A stretch of DNA of 64,000 nt from Affinundibacterium baiyunense (GTDB lineage: Bacteria > Pseudomonadota > Gammaproteobacteria > Burkholderiales > Burkholderiaceae_D). The notes below the pieces were generated by a model that saw only the letters and a list, made by a program, of their open reading frames with translations, did not search any database and was not told where the DNA came from. Of this stretch, positions 26,398 through 36,687 are shown piece after piece. The number at the start of each line of letters is the position of its first letter. Position 1 is the stretch's first letter. The position numbers and the translations under genes are program-made. Location: contig NZ_JAGSPM010000001.1 in NCBI RefSeq assembly GCF_018139645.1, forward strand, positions 496,001 to 560,000. The letters are read 5' to 3'.

Positions 26398-28716
26398 TTA
26401 CCTTCCTAATGCCAACAATGCGTCAAATAATTGACTTGCGATTTGCATTAATTTCCCCGCTGCTTGATAAGCCTGCTGATAACGCAAAAGATTTGCCGCT
26501 TCTTCATCCAAATTGACGCCAGACTCAGATTGTTGCGCTTTCAAGGCTTGCGCTAACAAGTTAGTCTCCGCTTTAGTCGTAACCATCATTTCATTGGCTT
26601 TATTACCAACATTGCTAACAAACTGCCCGTACGCACCTTGGAAGCTTGTTGTACCAGATGCCATGGTATTTTTAGTTTGAAGCCCTGCCAATAAACCTGC
26701 ATTGCGGTTATCGCCAGAACCTGAAGGATTACCTGTAATTTTAACTACATCGCCATTTGCATAAGCACCAGAAACATTAAAACTCAAGCCATTAAAACTA
26801 ATCGTTGAACCTTCAATATAGGGAATCGGAGAGCCTGCCACGTACGAAGTCGTGGTATTTCCATTTTTCACGGTAACGTTGGCATTGGCTGGAAATCCAG
26901 TGAAATTATTGCCCGCTGAGTTATAAGTTAAGGTCGTCGGCGTTATCGGTAAAGAACTGGCAAGTGTAAAGGTATCGCCAGCACTTGGCGCAGCCGGATT
27001 ATCTTTGATCACAAAGCTGACTCCACCATAGGTTACCGTCGCACCACTCGTGTATGGCACGTTTACAACCTGAGGCGGGGTTGCTGCTGGCGCCGCAACC
27101 GCTGCGACTTGATAGTTAGAAGTCACGCCGCCATTTGTAACAGAAACCAATGCACCAATAGGAAAGCCTGCAAGGCTATTTGGCGCAGTGGCGAACGACA
27201 GATTTAAAGGTGAAGCTAAAGTTGAACTTTTATATGAATCACCGACGGTTACGGAGCCGATCACGGCAGTGGCAGAATTACTCGTCGTAGCAACCGCAGA
27301 CGTCACGACACCAGTACTGAATTTGCCACTACCCAAATTAGTACTCGGCAAACTTGTCGTAACTGGAGTAGCTGCCGCAATCTTTGAAATATCAGTGATC
27401 GCCAAACTAATGGACGAAGCCGCTAAAGCGGTTGGCCTAACCATGAATTCATCGTTCACGGTTGGGGCAACAACCGCAGGGGGAGATCCCACAGCAGCAA
27501 GATTGAAACTCAATCCATCGACCACTGCAGGCAATGTTTCCGAAGTCTGTACACTACCATCGGAAACACGCGTAATTTTGTAATAATTTGGCGCTGGACC
27601 AACGCCGGCCAAGTATTGCACACGATAATCGCTCGTGGTCAACGCACCAACGTCAGAATAAGAAACGGCCATATTCGCCGTACTCAGATTAAGTCCACTT
27701 GGCGTTGAAACTGGACCAGAAATCGAGAAGAAGTCCTTACCGACTTGACCATTCAAATCTTGCCCAAGCTTATGTTGATCATTAAATTCTGTAGCGATCG
27801 AAACAGCAACCCGACCAAGAGAATTACGCGCAGTGTCCAGAGTATTTGAGCGGAACGCAAACAAACCACCCAACTCGCCACCTGTGATATTTTTCTCATT
27901 GAGTTGAATTAAAGCCCCATTACTCTCATACGAAACTTGGAGTCGACTTGGATCAGTCAGTGAGTTTGTAGGTTGAAGCACGTTCACCGTAGCACCAAGC
28001 ACTAACGGCTGCCCAGTTCCCATAAAAATATTATATTTTCCACCTTGATTTACAACGGAGACACTCACCAACTTACTTAATTCAGTAACAGCATTGTCAC
28101 GCATGTCCAGCAAATCATTTGGTGCAGCACCACCTGAAACTGATTGTGCAGTCTCTATAGAATCATTCAAATCAGCAATTTGCTGGGCATAACCATTAAT
28201 GCCCGTTACTGTTTGACCAATTCGATTACTTACATCGTCAGAAATTTGATCTAGTCGAGCCCCCATCCCCTTGATTCTAGATGCAAGCGATGCGCCATTA
28301 GATAGCACCGCTTGGCGTGCTGCAGCGCCAGCAGTACCGTTTGGGCTCGCCGCCAAATTCTGAATAGCACTAAAAAATTCTTGCATGGCTGGTGAAATTC
28401 CCGCAGCCGGATCAGCAACCAAGTTATTAATTTGCTGCACCTGATTTAAATAGGCTGCGGCATAATTCTGAGAAGACTGCGTCGCATTAACTTGTTGTCC
28501 AATGAATTCATTGTAAATACGTCTTACCTCACCGATAACGGTACCTTGACCGATAAAGCTACCGCCTACGTTTTGTGCCGCAGCTGCGCTTTGCAACATA
28601 ATTTGTCGACTATAGCCAGGAGTATTGACATTGGCGATATTATGTCCAGCCGTAGCGATGCCCATCTGTGCAGCCGCCAATGCGCTTTGCCCAATTCCCA
28701 GAATATTGGTACCCAT
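26398..28716 (-). CDS. flgK: Flagellar hook-associated protein 1
   Basis: First hook-filament junction protein. The 772-residue protein starts with the rod/hook family helix (LAAAQMGIATAGHNIANVNT, typical ANTPGYSRQ-like motif) and ends with the heptad-rich GVNLDEEAANLLRYQQAYQA. It is longer than the roughly 550 residues of E. coli FlgK. The extra length is a Thr/Ala/Pro/Gly-rich central insert (about 390-660) holding recurring units ending in GD-x-F or ND-x-F, probably repeated surface domains. The downstream flgL is 11 nt away. A sigma-28 promoter lies at 28791-28817. Confidence 0.95.
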   Translation of the reverse strand: MGTNILGIGQSALAAAQMGIATAGHNIANVNTPGYSRQIMLQSAAAAQNVGGSFIGQGTVIGEVRRIYNEFIGQQVNATQSSQNYAAAYLNQVQQINNLVADPAAGISPAMQEFFSAIQNLAASPNGTAGAAARQAVLSNGASLASRIKGMGARLDQISDDVSNRIGQTVTGINGYAQQIADLNDSIETAQSVSGGAAPNDLLDMRDNAVTELSKLVSVSVVNQGGKYNIFMGTGQPLVLGATVNVLQPTNSLTDPSRLQVSYESNGALIQLNEKNITGGELGGLFAFRSNTLDTARNSLGRVAVSIATEFNDQHKLGQDLNGQVGKDFFSISGPVSTPSGLNLSTANMAVSYSDVGALTTSDYRVQYLAGVGPAPNYYKITRVSDGSVQTSETLPAVVDGLSFNLAAVGSPPAVVAPTVNDEFMVRPTALAASSISLAITDISKIAAATPVTTSLPSTNLGSGKFSTGVVTSAVATTSNSATAVIGSVTVGDSYKSSTLASPLNLSFATAPNSLAGFPIGALVSVTNGGVTSNYQVAAVAAPAATPPQVVNVPYTSGATVTYGGVSFVIKDNPAAPSAGDTFTLASSLPITPTTLTYNSAGNNFTGFPANANVTVKNGNTTTSYVAGSPIPYIEGSTISFNGLSFNVSGAYANGDVVKITGNPSGSGDNRNAGLLAGLQTKNTMASGTTSFQGAYGQFVSNVGNKANEMMVTTKAETNLLAQALKAQQSESGVNLDEEAANLLRYQQAYQAAGKLMQIASQLFDALLALGR

Positions 28717-28790
28717 AATTCAACCTATTCACTCAAATGTAATTTAACGCGTTGGCGAAGAAAATCTTTTTCCCGCTTCCGACTCTTGTG

Positions 28791-28817
28791 GTAACGGGTC
28801 ATAACAGAAAAACTTTA
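28791..28817 (-). promoter_or_regulatory. Sigma-28 (FliA) promoter of flgKL
   Basis: On the minus strand TAAAGTTT (28817-28810), an 11-bp spacer and CCCGTTAC (28798-28791) match the FliA consensus TAAAGTTT-N11-GCCGATAA, with a perfect -35. It lies 75 bp before flgK and separates flgKL from the flgB-J genes. Confidence 0.78.
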
Positions 28818-28844
28818 ATATGTGGATAATTTAATCACGCCGAA

Positions 28845-29762
28845 TCATCCAGAAAACGATTGTTGTATCACTTTCGTTAATTTTTGAGCATATTGAGGGT
28901 CTGTTGCATAGCCAGCCTTTTGTAAAGCATGTGCAAATTGCGAAGCATCTCCGCCATTTTGAATTACCGATTGATAACGTGGATTATCACGAATCAATTT
29001 CGCATAATCTTTAAATGCATCACTGTAATTATCATAAGCACGGAATTTCTCGACTTTTTGATAAGCAACGCCATTGATGTATTCCGTGGTCATTGCATCG
29101 ACTGTTCTTCCCTTCCAGTTACCTGTCGCCTTTATTCCAAACACGTTATAACTTGTGGAGCCATCCAATGCTTTTATTTCGTGCTTACCCCAACCGGATT
29201 CTAAAGCCGCTTGACCCAACATGAATTTCGCAGGAATTCCAGTTCCTTGGCTAGCCGACTCGGCATGCGCGCCTAGTTTTCGCGTGAATTCCTGCACGTG
29301 ACGAGCATTCGAATTCGATTCAATGCCTGTGGTTGACTGCATGATCTGTTCAGACTTTGTAGCGAAACTTTGCTGCTGGATGTATTGATTTACCCCACCC
29401 AGGCCACCTAAAGCCAACGGTGGTGAGGTCGGGCTATCGGCTTGTAACACTTGCGTCATTGCGTTATTTGATAATTGACGAACCATCGCATCGGCGAGCC
29501 CAATGCCACGACTCGCCATTTTCTGAGATAACTGTTGGTCAAGCATTGAAGTGTACATACGACTTTGTTCATTATCGAACATACCGTCTTGGCTTCCCGC
29601 TTCACGCATAGACTTGAGCATCATGCTAACAAACAAGGCTTCAAATTGTGTGGCAGCTGCTTTCAATGCCTCAGGCGAATTATCCTTAGACGCATGTCGC
29701 AGTGCATCTAGTCCCTTGCTATCAAATGCAAGCTTTTCAGATAAATCGGCACGACCAATCAT
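28845..29762 (-). CDS. flgJ: Flagellar rod-binding protein and peptidoglycan hydrolase FlgJ
   Basis: Dual-domain 305-residue protein. The N-terminal rod-scaffold part (about 20-110) has AATQFEALFVSMMLKSMREA and the conserved YTSMLDQQLSQKMA. The C-terminal glucosaminidase/muramidase domain (about 150-305) has GQAALESGWGKHEI with the catalytic glutamate and FRAYDNYSDAFKDYA. It opens the peptidoglycan layer for the growing rod. Gene order after flgI is standard and the two are probably in one operon, 62 nt apart. Confidence 0.95.
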   Translation of the reverse strand: MIGRADLSEKLAFDSKGLDALRHASKDNSPEALKAAATQFEALFVSMMLKSMREAGSQDGMFDNEQSRMYTSMLDQQLSQKMASRGIGLADAMVRQLSNNAMTQVLQADSPTSPPLALGGLGGVNQYIQQQSFATKSEQIMQSTTGIESNSNARHVQEFTRKLGAHAESASQGTGIPAKFMLGQAALESGWGKHEIKALDGSTSYNVFGIKATGNWKGRTVDAMTTEYINGVAYQKVEKFRAYDNYSDAFKDYAKLIRDNPRYQSVIQNGGDASQFAHALQKAGYATDPQYAQKLTKVIQQSFSG

Positions 29763-29824
29763 TACTTCACCTTTTCTGCACTTCGGTTCTGTAGTTAAAG
29801 CTACGAACTAAACTCAGTTCTGTA

Positions 29825-30970
29825 TTAAATAATTTCCAACTCAGCGCGCAAAGCACCTGAGGATTTCATCGCCTGCAAAATAGCCAAGAGATCTTGTGGC
29901 GTTGCGCCGATTGAGTTCAAGGCCTTCACAACATCAGCCAATGACGCACCAGCATTCAACATCAACAATTTTCCGCCCTCTTTGGTTATAGAAATATTCG
30001 AATTCGCTGTTCCTGCTGTCTGCCCGTTACTGAGCGGATTTGGTTGACTCACCGCATTATCAGTATTAATGACGACGCTTAAATTACCATGCGCGACTGC
30101 ACAGGTTTCCAAGCTAACGGATTGATTCATCACGATAGAACCAGTACGTGCATTCAAAATCACCTTTGCTGCAGTCTGCGCAGGCGTAACTTCGATACTC
30201 TCCAAAGCGCCTAAGAAAGCGACGCGTTGATCATTCACCATCGGCGCCTTCACTTGTATCACACGACCATCCACTGCTGCGGCAGTCTCAGCGCCAAACT
30301 TGTTATTGATTGCTTCCACCACGCGGCTAGCGGTGGAGAAGTCTGCCGTGTTGAGTTCTAACTGGATTGTGTTTCCATGTCCGATCGGAGATGGCACCGC
30401 ACGCTCTACCGTCGCACCACCTGAAATTTTGCCAACACTTAAATGATTCACCTGAGTTTGACTACCATTGGCAGAAGCACCAACGCCACCAACTAAAATA
30501 TTACCTTGTGCCATAGCATAAATTTGATTATCCGCACCTTTTAACGGCGTCATTAAAAGAGTCCCGCCTTTTAAACTTTTCGCATTGCCCATCGACGAGA
30601 CGGTGATATCTAGAGTTTGTCCAGGGCGAGCGAACGGTGGCAAAGAGGTAGTAACCATTACAGCGGCGACATTTTTTAATTGCAGACTGGTGCCAACCGG
30701 AATTGTCACGCCCATCTGCTGCATCATGCTAATAATGCTCTGCACAGTAAAAGGAGTTTGCGTGGTTTGATCACCACTCCCATCCAAACCAACGACCAAA
30801 CCATACCCCATCAGTTGATTCTGACGAACACCTTGAATGCCGGCCAAATCTTTCAATCGTTCGGCTTTCGCTGGAAAATTGAACATCAAACCAAACGTCA
30901 AAACCAGTATGGTGCAAACCATCAAGCGACGTTGAAGTTTATGCAAATCTAACTTTTCAAACCTGTTCAT
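29825..30970 (-). CDS. flgI: Flagellar P-ring protein
   Basis: Forms the periplasmic P ring around the rod in the peptidoglycan layer. The 381-residue precursor has a signal peptide with a basic N region and a hydrophobic core at about 16-33, cleaved near FPAKAERL. RLKDLAGIQGVRQNQLMGYG and VVGLDGSGDQTTQTPFT are the family N-terminal signatures, and the C terminus ends with LLAILQAMKSSGALRAELEII. It follows flgH by 14 nt. Confidence 0.97.
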   Translation of the reverse strand: MNRFEKLDLHKLQRRLMVCTILVLTFGLMFNFPAKAERLKDLAGIQGVRQNQLMGYGLVVGLDGSGDQTTQTPFTVQSIISMMQQMGVTIPVGTSLQLKNVAAVMVTTSLPPFARPGQTLDITVSSMGNAKSLKGGTLLMTPLKGADNQIYAMAQGNILVGGVGASANGSQTQVNHLSVGKISGGATVERAVPSPIGHGNTIQLELNTADFSTASRVVEAINNKFGAETAAAVDGRVIQVKAPMVNDQRVAFLGALESIEVTPAQTAAKVILNARTGSIVMNQSVSLETCAVAHGNLSVVINTDNAVSQPNPLSNGQTAGTANSNISITKEGGKLLMLNAGASLADVVKALNSIGATPQDLLAILQAMKSSGALRAELEII

Positions 30971-30984
30971 AAGTGACTCTCAGA

Positions 30985-31653
30985 TTAAAACGGCAAGACA
31001 CTGAGGAAGAACCGAGTCAACAAGGAATTGACCTCGGCCAAATCAACGCGTGAAGTTGATCTATATTCAAAGCGCGCATCAGCGACTTGTGTCGACGAAA
31101 CTTGATTTGCTGCTGTAATCGTTTGTGGATTCACCACACCAGAAAAACGCACAAACTCCGCGCCCTTATTAAACGCGATTTGTTTTTCGCCACTGACTAA
31201 CAAATTACCATTCGGTAGAACCTCAATCACCGTAGCAGCGATCGTTCCAGTGAATGAATTGCTCGCAGTCTCCGCCCCTTTTTCATCAAACTTAGTCGAG
31301 GCACTGGTTGAAATTGAGGCTTTCGCAGTCGTCGTCGCGGGAATACCAAGAATCGTCGGCGCTGCAAATGCTGCGCTACCAGATTTACTGCCAGAAGCAC
31401 CCGCTGCTTTGGTGGCCGAGGTATTTTCGCTAATGGCAATCGTCAACACGTCTCCAACCATACGTGCTTTCACGTCTTCAAACAGAGGTCTATAACTAGC
31501 CGCCTGAAAAATCGCACCATTTGCTTCTCTTTGATTTTTTGCGCTCTGCGAATGCACCACACCTGATTGATGCACGATCGCCGGAGGCGTTGTGCTGCAC
31601 CCATAGATAGTTGACAGCAAAATTATCAGAGAAGACAGTTTCAGGGTTTTCAT
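30985..31653 (-). CDS. flgH: Flagellar L-ring lipoprotein
   Basis: Outer-membrane L ring of the flagellar basal body. The 222-residue protein has a lipoprotein signal (LIILLSTIYGC, lipidated Cys about residue 19) and the FlgH blocks VGDVLTIAISENTSA, NGNLLVSGEKQI and FVRFSGVVNPQTI. It ends with a short aromatic/hydrophobic VLPF, typical of outer-membrane proteins. Its start is 84 nt after flgG. Confidence 0.97.
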   Translation of the reverse strand: MKTLKLSSLIILLSTIYGCSTTPPAIVHQSGVVHSQSAKNQREANGAIFQAASYRPLFEDVKARMVGDVLTIAISENTSATKAAGASGSKSGSAAFAAPTILGIPATTTAKASISTSASTKFDEKGAETASNSFTGTIAATVIEVLPNGNLLVSGEKQIAFNKGAEFVRFSGVVNPQTITAANQVSSTQVADARFEYRSTSRVDLAEVNSLLTRFFLSVLPF

Positions 31654-31737
31654 TTTGTACTTTCTTACTACACCATCAATCTAAATTCGTTGATCCAATT
31701 GAAAACGAATAGAAAGAAAAATTGATTCAAGACGCGA

Positions 31738-32520
31738 TCACAACTGCGACAATCTCTGTAACATCTGATCAGATGTAGTGATTGCCTTACTATTGATTTC
31801 ATATGCTCTTTGCGTCTGAATCATACTCACCAATTCTTCGGCAACATTCACATTCGACGTTTCAATAAACGATTGCACCAATAATCCAGCACCATTAGTG
31901 CCTGGAGCATTGGTTCCAGGATTGCCTGATGCTGCGGTTTCCACATAAAGATTTTCACCCAAACTCATTAATCCAGCCGGGTTAATAAAAGTTGCCAACT
32001 GTATTGATCCAACTTGTACTGGTGCGGTAGAGCCGGGCTGAGTCACTGATACTGTTCCGTCACGCCCGACTGTGATCGATTGTGCATTTGCTGGGATCGT
32101 AATTGCGGGTTGAATAACAAATCCGCTGGAGGTCACCATTTGCCCTTGATTGTCGACTTGAAACGAACCGTCACGCGTATAACCGGTAGTACCATCAGGC
32201 ATCAAGACTTGAAAAAAGCCTTGTCCATTAATCGCCAAGTCTTTGCTGTTTCCCGTTTGTTGCAAATTACCTTGGGTAAAAATTCTTTCTGTAGCGACCG
32301 GCCGAACACCTACCCCTAATTGCAAACCCGAAGGCAATTGCGTTTGTTGCGAACTCTGCGCTCCAGGTTGACGGATTGTTTGATACAAAAGATCTTCAAA
32401 TACCGCGCGTGAACGCTTAAACCCAGTGGTGCTCACGTTCGCTAAGTTATTCGTTATCACATCCATCTGAGTCTGTTGTGCATCCAGACCAGTTTTTGCA
32501 ATCCACAATGAGCGTATCAT
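31738..32520 (-). CDS. flgG: Flagellar distal rod protein
   Basis: A 260-residue distal rod subunit. N-terminal [20 protein letters not shown] then [16 protein letters not shown] is the axial-protein signature, and the C terminus has [20 protein letters not shown]. The segment [19 protein letters not shown] belongs to the central FlgG domain. The length and the [20 protein letters not shown] region (rod-specific insert) distinguish it from FlgE and FlgF. Confidence 0.97.
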   Translation of the reverse strand: MIRSLWIAKTGLDAQQTQMDVITNNLANVSTTGFKRSRAVFEDLLYQTIRQPGAQSSQQTQLPSGLQLGVGVRPVATERIFTQGNLQQTGNSKDLAINGQGFFQVLMPDGTTGYTRDGSFQVDNQGQMVTSSGFVIQPAITIPANAQSITVGRDGTVSVTQPGSTAPVQVGSIQLATFINPAGLMSLGENLYVETAASGNPGTNAPGTNGAGLLVQSFIETSNVNVAEELVSMIQTQRAYEINSKAITTSDQMLQRLSQL

Positions 32521-32639
32521 TTGATTCTCCAGTTCATTTTCAATCTAATTGCCTTTACTTATACTTACACCGAATTCGCTCGTACAAAATTGCATGAATC
32601 CAGAATCACCAAGCGCGCTTCATTGTGCAGCATTTAATC

Positions 32640-33380
32640 TCAACTCAAAGCGAGGATCTGACTGGCTTTTGTGGCGTTACTCTCCGCATTCGTCAACAAT
32701 TTCATTTGCATTTCAAATTGACGCGCGAGATTAATCATCGTCACCATCGATTCAACCACATTGACATTGCTGCCCTCTAACATGCCACCAGCGACAGCAA
32801 CATTCGCATCGGCCACCGGTGGCACTCCATCTTTTGTTTTAAATAGACCATCAGCGTCACGTACTAAATTCGCCTCTGGCGGATTTACCAATTTCAATCG
32901 ACCAATTACTTGCACAGCGTTCGGCTTAGTCCCCATAGGAACACTAGAAACCGTACCATCTTTTGCTATCGCAATCGTTACCTCTGGTGGAATCGTAATC
33001 GGCCCCGTATCACCCATCACAATGAGTCCGTTATGCGTTTGCAAAACTCCGTTTTCACTGATTTTCAAACTACCATGACGCGTCATCTTTTCGGTACCAT
33101 CTTCTGCCTGCACCGTTAACCATCCTTTACCTTGAATAGCTACGTCTAATTCACGCCCGGTGTTTTGTAAACTGCCGCTAGAAAAATCGGTTCCAACGGT
33201 TGCATCGACAACAAATGCACGCGTCGGCAATCCCTCACTAATCACAGGCACTGCACGAAAAGAATCAATTTGCGCACGAAAACCTGTGGTCGTTGCGTTC
33301 GCCAGATTGTGCGATGTTGTCGCTTGCTGTTCGAGGATATGTTTCGCTCCTGTCATAGCGGTATAAATTAGTCGATCCAT
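32640..33380 (-). CDS. flgF: Flagellar proximal rod protein FlgF
   Basis: A 246-residue proximal rod component. MDRLIYTAMTGAKHILEQQA then TTSHNLANATTTGFRAQ is the FlgF form of the axial N-terminal motif, and EGSNVNVVESMVTMINLARQ the C-terminal one. It lacks the FlgG rod-specific TIRQPG region. Located between flgE and flgG as usual. Confidence 0.96.
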   Translation of the reverse strand: MDRLIYTAMTGAKHILEQQATTSHNLANATTTGFRAQIDSFRAVPVISEGLPTRAFVVDATVGTDFSSGSLQNTGRELDVAIQGKGWLTVQAEDGTEKMTRHGSLKISENGVLQTHNGLIVMGDTGPITIPPEVTIAIAKDGTVSSVPMGTKPNAVQVIGRLKLVNPPEANLVRDADGLFKTKDGVPPVADANVAVAGGMLEGSNVNVVESMVTMINLARQFEMQMKLLTNAESNATKASQILALS

Positions 33381-33437
33381 CGCAGTTCTCTCGCCCCATT
33401 CAAAGCATCAATTCAAAGCACTAAAAATCAAAAACTA

Positions 33438-34784
33438 TTAACGTAAATTAACCAAAGTCTGCAAAACCTGATCCTGCGTCTTAATCGTTTGCGCATTTGC
33501 TTGGTAGACGCGCTGTGCAGTGATCATGTTAACCAGTTCCCCTGTTAAGTCGGTGTTCGAATCTTCTGTCGCATTCGAAGTCAACACCCCCATGCTGCCA
33601 GTGCCTGGTGGTCCAACGAGGGCAGCACCAGAGGTGGCAGTTTCTGTCCATTGGTTATCACCCAAGGATTGCAAACCATTTGCGTTAGTAAAGTTTGCCA
33701 GTGACACCTGTCCTAGAACAGCAGTTTTGCCGTTGGTATAGCTGCCGACGATGGTGCCATCTTTCGCAGTATTAAATTTAGAAAGCTTTCCTGACGTATA
33801 GCCATCTTGTTTAATTGAATTGACACTGAAAGCCGCTCCAAATTGTGTAGTACCAGTGAAATCAAACAACACAGTCGGCGTTGAAATTGGTGTTACAGCA
33901 CCAGTACCTACTGGAATGGCAATCGCGATCGCATTAGGATCTGTAGCAGGAACTGCCAGCACAGATGTCGCAACTGTTAACTTACCCATATTATCAAATC
34001 CTATTTTGCCAATTGGCACTTGTGTCGCTGGCGCAGCGGGAGCAGCTGGCACACGCACGCCATCTACGGCTGCGTAAACATCCCACTCAGAAGTCGCAGG
34101 AGCAGTTAAAGGCGCGGTAGCTGGATCTCGACGAACGAAAAAAGTCTGCAGCACATGTGAGTTACCTAGGCTATCAAATACAGCAACAGAGGTAGCATTG
34201 TTGTAAGACAGTGGGTCAGTCAATGAAAATGCAATCGGTGTAATCACTGGTGGAGTGGCAACTGGCAACTGCGTCCCCGGTACTAATGCACGAGAGTCAA
34301 GATTCAACAGCGCTTTAACACTATCAGTTTCTTTTGGCGCGATATCCCTAGTATTAATATTCAAAGGAACAGCAGCACCTGTAGATAAAACACCATTAGA
34401 ATCCGCCGCGTATCCGGTTAATTGTGCACCTTGTCCGTTCACGATGTAACCATCTTTATCAAGTGAGAATTGACCATTACGGCTGTAAGTAATCGCTCCA
34501 TTTGTCGACATCCGAAAAAAGCCAGCCCCATTAATCGCGATATCCAAGGGATTATTGGTTGATGTGATATTTCCTTGAGTGAACAACTGCGCTACTGTTT
34601 GAACCTTCACACCAATCCCAGCACCACCTCCACTAGCACCGCTAAGTGAGTTTGCAAATACGTCGGCAAACTGTGCCTGAGCCATTTTAAAGCCGACTGT
34701 ATTTGCATTCGAAATATTATTTCCGATAACATCGAGCGACTTAGATGCGGCATTTAATCCACTTAAACCTTGTTGAAAACTCAT
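33438..34784 (-). CDS. flgE: Flagellar hook protein
   Basis: Hook subunit, 448 residues. N-terminal MSFQQGLSGLNAASKSLDVI then GNNISNANTVGFK and C-terminal SNTDLTGELVNMITAQRVYQ form the axial core, and the large variable middle (about 150-360) is the surface domain. GAGGAG lies upstream of ATG 34784. A 160-bp gap to flgD holds no recognised element. Confidence 0.96.
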   Translation of the reverse strand: MSFQQGLSGLNAASKSLDVIGNNISNANTVGFKMAQAQFADVFANSLSGASGGGAGIGVKVQTVAQLFTQGNITSTNNPLDIAINGAGFFRMSTNGAITYSRNGQFSLDKDGYIVNGQGAQLTGYAADSNGVLSTGAAVPLNINTRDIAPKETDSVKALLNLDSRALVPGTQLPVATPPVITPIAFSLTDPLSYNNATSVAVFDSLGNSHVLQTFFVRRDPATAPLTAPATSEWDVYAAVDGVRVPAAPAAPATQVPIGKIGFDNMGKLTVATSVLAVPATDPNAIAIAIPVGTGAVTPISTPTVLFDFTGTTQFGAAFSVNSIKQDGYTSGKLSKFNTAKDGTIVGSYTNGKTAVLGQVSLANFTNANGLQSLGDNQWTETATSGAALVGPPGTGSMGVLTSNATEDSNTDLTGELVNMITAQRVYQANAQTIKTQDQVLQTLVNLR

Positions 34785-34944
34785 GACACTTCTCCTCTAC
34801 TTTGGAAAGAAAGTTCAGACAATGGAATCCATCGCCTAAAACCACCCAAACAAAAAATTCCCGTATTAATTGATTTCACTAACACTAAATACCGAATACG
34901 GCGATAACCTAAAAAGATACATTCATAGAAAATAAATTCTCTAC

Positions 34945-35619
34945 TTAAAAGATCTGGCGAACTTCAGACATTGCAACTTCACCTGTATTCAAAATACTTA
35001 ACATCGTGCCCTGCGTACCAAACGAAACACTGGAAACCAAACCAAAACTTAAGGGCGTTACATCCAGTTTTTTCTCACCAGAACTAGCAATCACCTCAAA
35101 ACTATAATTTCCATTTGCAGCAACCGTTCCAGCTTCGTTCTTACCATCCCAACTAACCGAATTAAAACCACTCGTCATGTTGGTGAAATCGAGAGTTTTT
35201 ACTAAAGCACCGCCTTGATCTCGAATCTTGACTTGAATCTTGTCAGCGTTCTGAGGCAAATCAAATCCCAACACAGATTTCCCATCTTTCAATTCCACAT
35301 TGTTACCTGGCACTACCACACCGTGACCAATCATGGACGCTGCTTGTAAGTTCTGGCTACTTCTAAAATTGCCACTCATCGCCGTCATGGTTTCATTCAA
35401 CTTATCAATTCCAGTGACTGTCGATAGTTGTGCCAATTGACTGGTGATTTGCGCGTTATCCAAGGGGTTCAATGGATCTTGATTTTTCATTTGTGTCACA
35501 AGCAAAGTCATAAACTTATCTTGCGCTTCTTGCGTCGCACTTTTGGTAGCTCGCGCCCCGTTCATTGTCGTTAATAAAGCAGGATCAACAGCCTGCGTTT
35601 GTGTATTAATCGTGCTCAT
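34945..35619 (-). CDS. flgD: Flagellar hook assembly protein FlgD
   Basis: Hook-capping scaffold, 224 residues. The N-terminal export and binding region has KFMTLLVTQMKNQDPLNPLD followed by NAQITSQLAQLSTVTGID, the family signature. The C-terminal half is a FLIP-type beta domain (WDGKNEAGTVAANGNYSFEV). It follows flgC by 27 nt. Confidence 0.96.
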   Translation of the reverse strand: MSTINTQTQAVDPALLTTMNGARATKSATQEAQDKFMTLLVTQMKNQDPLNPLDNAQITSQLAQLSTVTGIDKLNETMTAMSGNFRSSQNLQAASMIGHGVVVPGNNVELKDGKSVLGFDLPQNADKIQVKIRDQGGALVKTLDFTNMTSGFNSVSWDGKNEAGTVAANGNYSFEVIASSGEKKLDVTPLSFGLVSSVSFGTQGTMLSILNTGEVAMSEVRQIF

Positions 35620-35646
35620 TTCTTTGACCTCTCTACGCGCTCAGCG

Positions 35647-36051
35647 TCATTGACCAATGCTCAAAGTCTTCAATAACATCGACTTGGCTGCATTCATGGT
35701 TTCAACATTCGTTTGATAAGAACGTGAGGCGGAAATCATATTGACCATTTCTTCAACGACGTTCACGTTGGGCATTGCTACATATCCCTTTGCATCCGCT
35801 AATGGGTGCTTCGGGTCGTACATCATTTTGGGGGGATTTGGATCTTCCACGACCTGCGTCACTTTTACCGCAGTTGCTGCAGCATTCGATGTGGGAATCG
35901 CGCTAAATACAACTTGCTTGGCTTTATAAGCTTGTCCATTTGAGCTGGTCACACTGTCCGCATTCGCGAGATTGCTCGATACCACATTCAATCGCTGCGC
36001 TTGCGCACTCATTGCCGAGCCAGATACATCAAAAATTTTAAATAGAGACAT
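35647..36051 (-). CDS. flgC: Flagellar basal-body rod protein FlgC
   Basis: Proximal rod subunit, 134 residues. [20 protein letters not shown] then [11 protein letters not shown] opens the protein, and [20 protein letters not shown] closes it. Five bases separate it from flgB, so translation is likely coupled. Confidence 0.97.
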   Translation of the reverse strand: MSLFKIFDVSGSAMSAQAQRLNVVSSNLANADSVTSSNGQAYKAKQVVFSAIPTSNAAATAVKVTQVVEDPNPPKMMYDPKHPLADAKGYVAMPNVNVVEEMVNMISASRSYQTNVETMNAAKSMLLKTLSIGQ

Positions 36052-36056
36052 AATAT

Positions 36057-36452
36057 TTATCCTTGTATCGCCGCCAAGAGACCCTTGATTTGCATATTAA
36101 TCATGGTGAGACTCGCTTCATAACGAAGCGCATTTTCTGTAAATGCATTTCGCTCGACATCCATATCAACCGTATTTCCATCCACATTGCCTTGAACTTC
36201 AGGGCGAAACGCTGGCGGCAATCCTGCAACCGTACCAGCACGACTCATGTGCGCTTCAACGGTTTTACTCAAATCACTAGCGTTATTTGTCTTTAACAGA
36301 GCGACATTCATCGCAGCACCAAAATCCACATCACGCGCTTTATAATTTGGCGTATCTGCATTCGCGATATTGGATGCCAACAATTGCTGACGTTGGCCTC
36401 GCACGGACAACGCTAGCTGATGAAAGCGCATGTAATCGTCTAGCTTGTTCAT
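36057..36452 (-). CDS. flgB: Flagellar basal-body rod protein FlgB
   Basis: First gene of the flgBCDEFGHIJ operon, a 131-residue proximal rod subunit. ATG 36452 is chosen because GGAG precedes it by five bases and [15 protein letters not shown] is the family start; the frame extends eight codons upstream without a site. [21 protein letters not shown] is the conserved core. It is divergent from flgA across 235 bp that should hold the class II (FlhDC) promoters; no binding box could be assigned with confidence. Confidence 0.95.
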   Translation of the reverse strand: MNKLDDYMRFHQLALSVRGQRQQLLASNIANADTPNYKARDVDFGAAMNVALLKTNNASDLSKTVEAHMSRAGTVAGLPPAFRPEVQGNVDGNTVDMDVERNAFTENALRYEASLTMINMQIKGLLAAIQG

Positions 36453-36687
36453 AAATACTCCAGATTTAGATAACAACCGTGCCTGTTGATGCCATTTTAT
36501 TTATGCCATTAAAACGCGTGACGGTTTTGCTTAATGTGCATATTAGTTGGAATAAATCTGTTTTGATCTGGCGATAAACCCCCAAAAAGCCCGCCTATTC
36601 TTCCAATCGAGTTCTTGCCATCGCCCTACAATGCTTAGGAAACAAATTCACTTTTGATACAAACAAAGTAATGAAGAGGAAATACAG

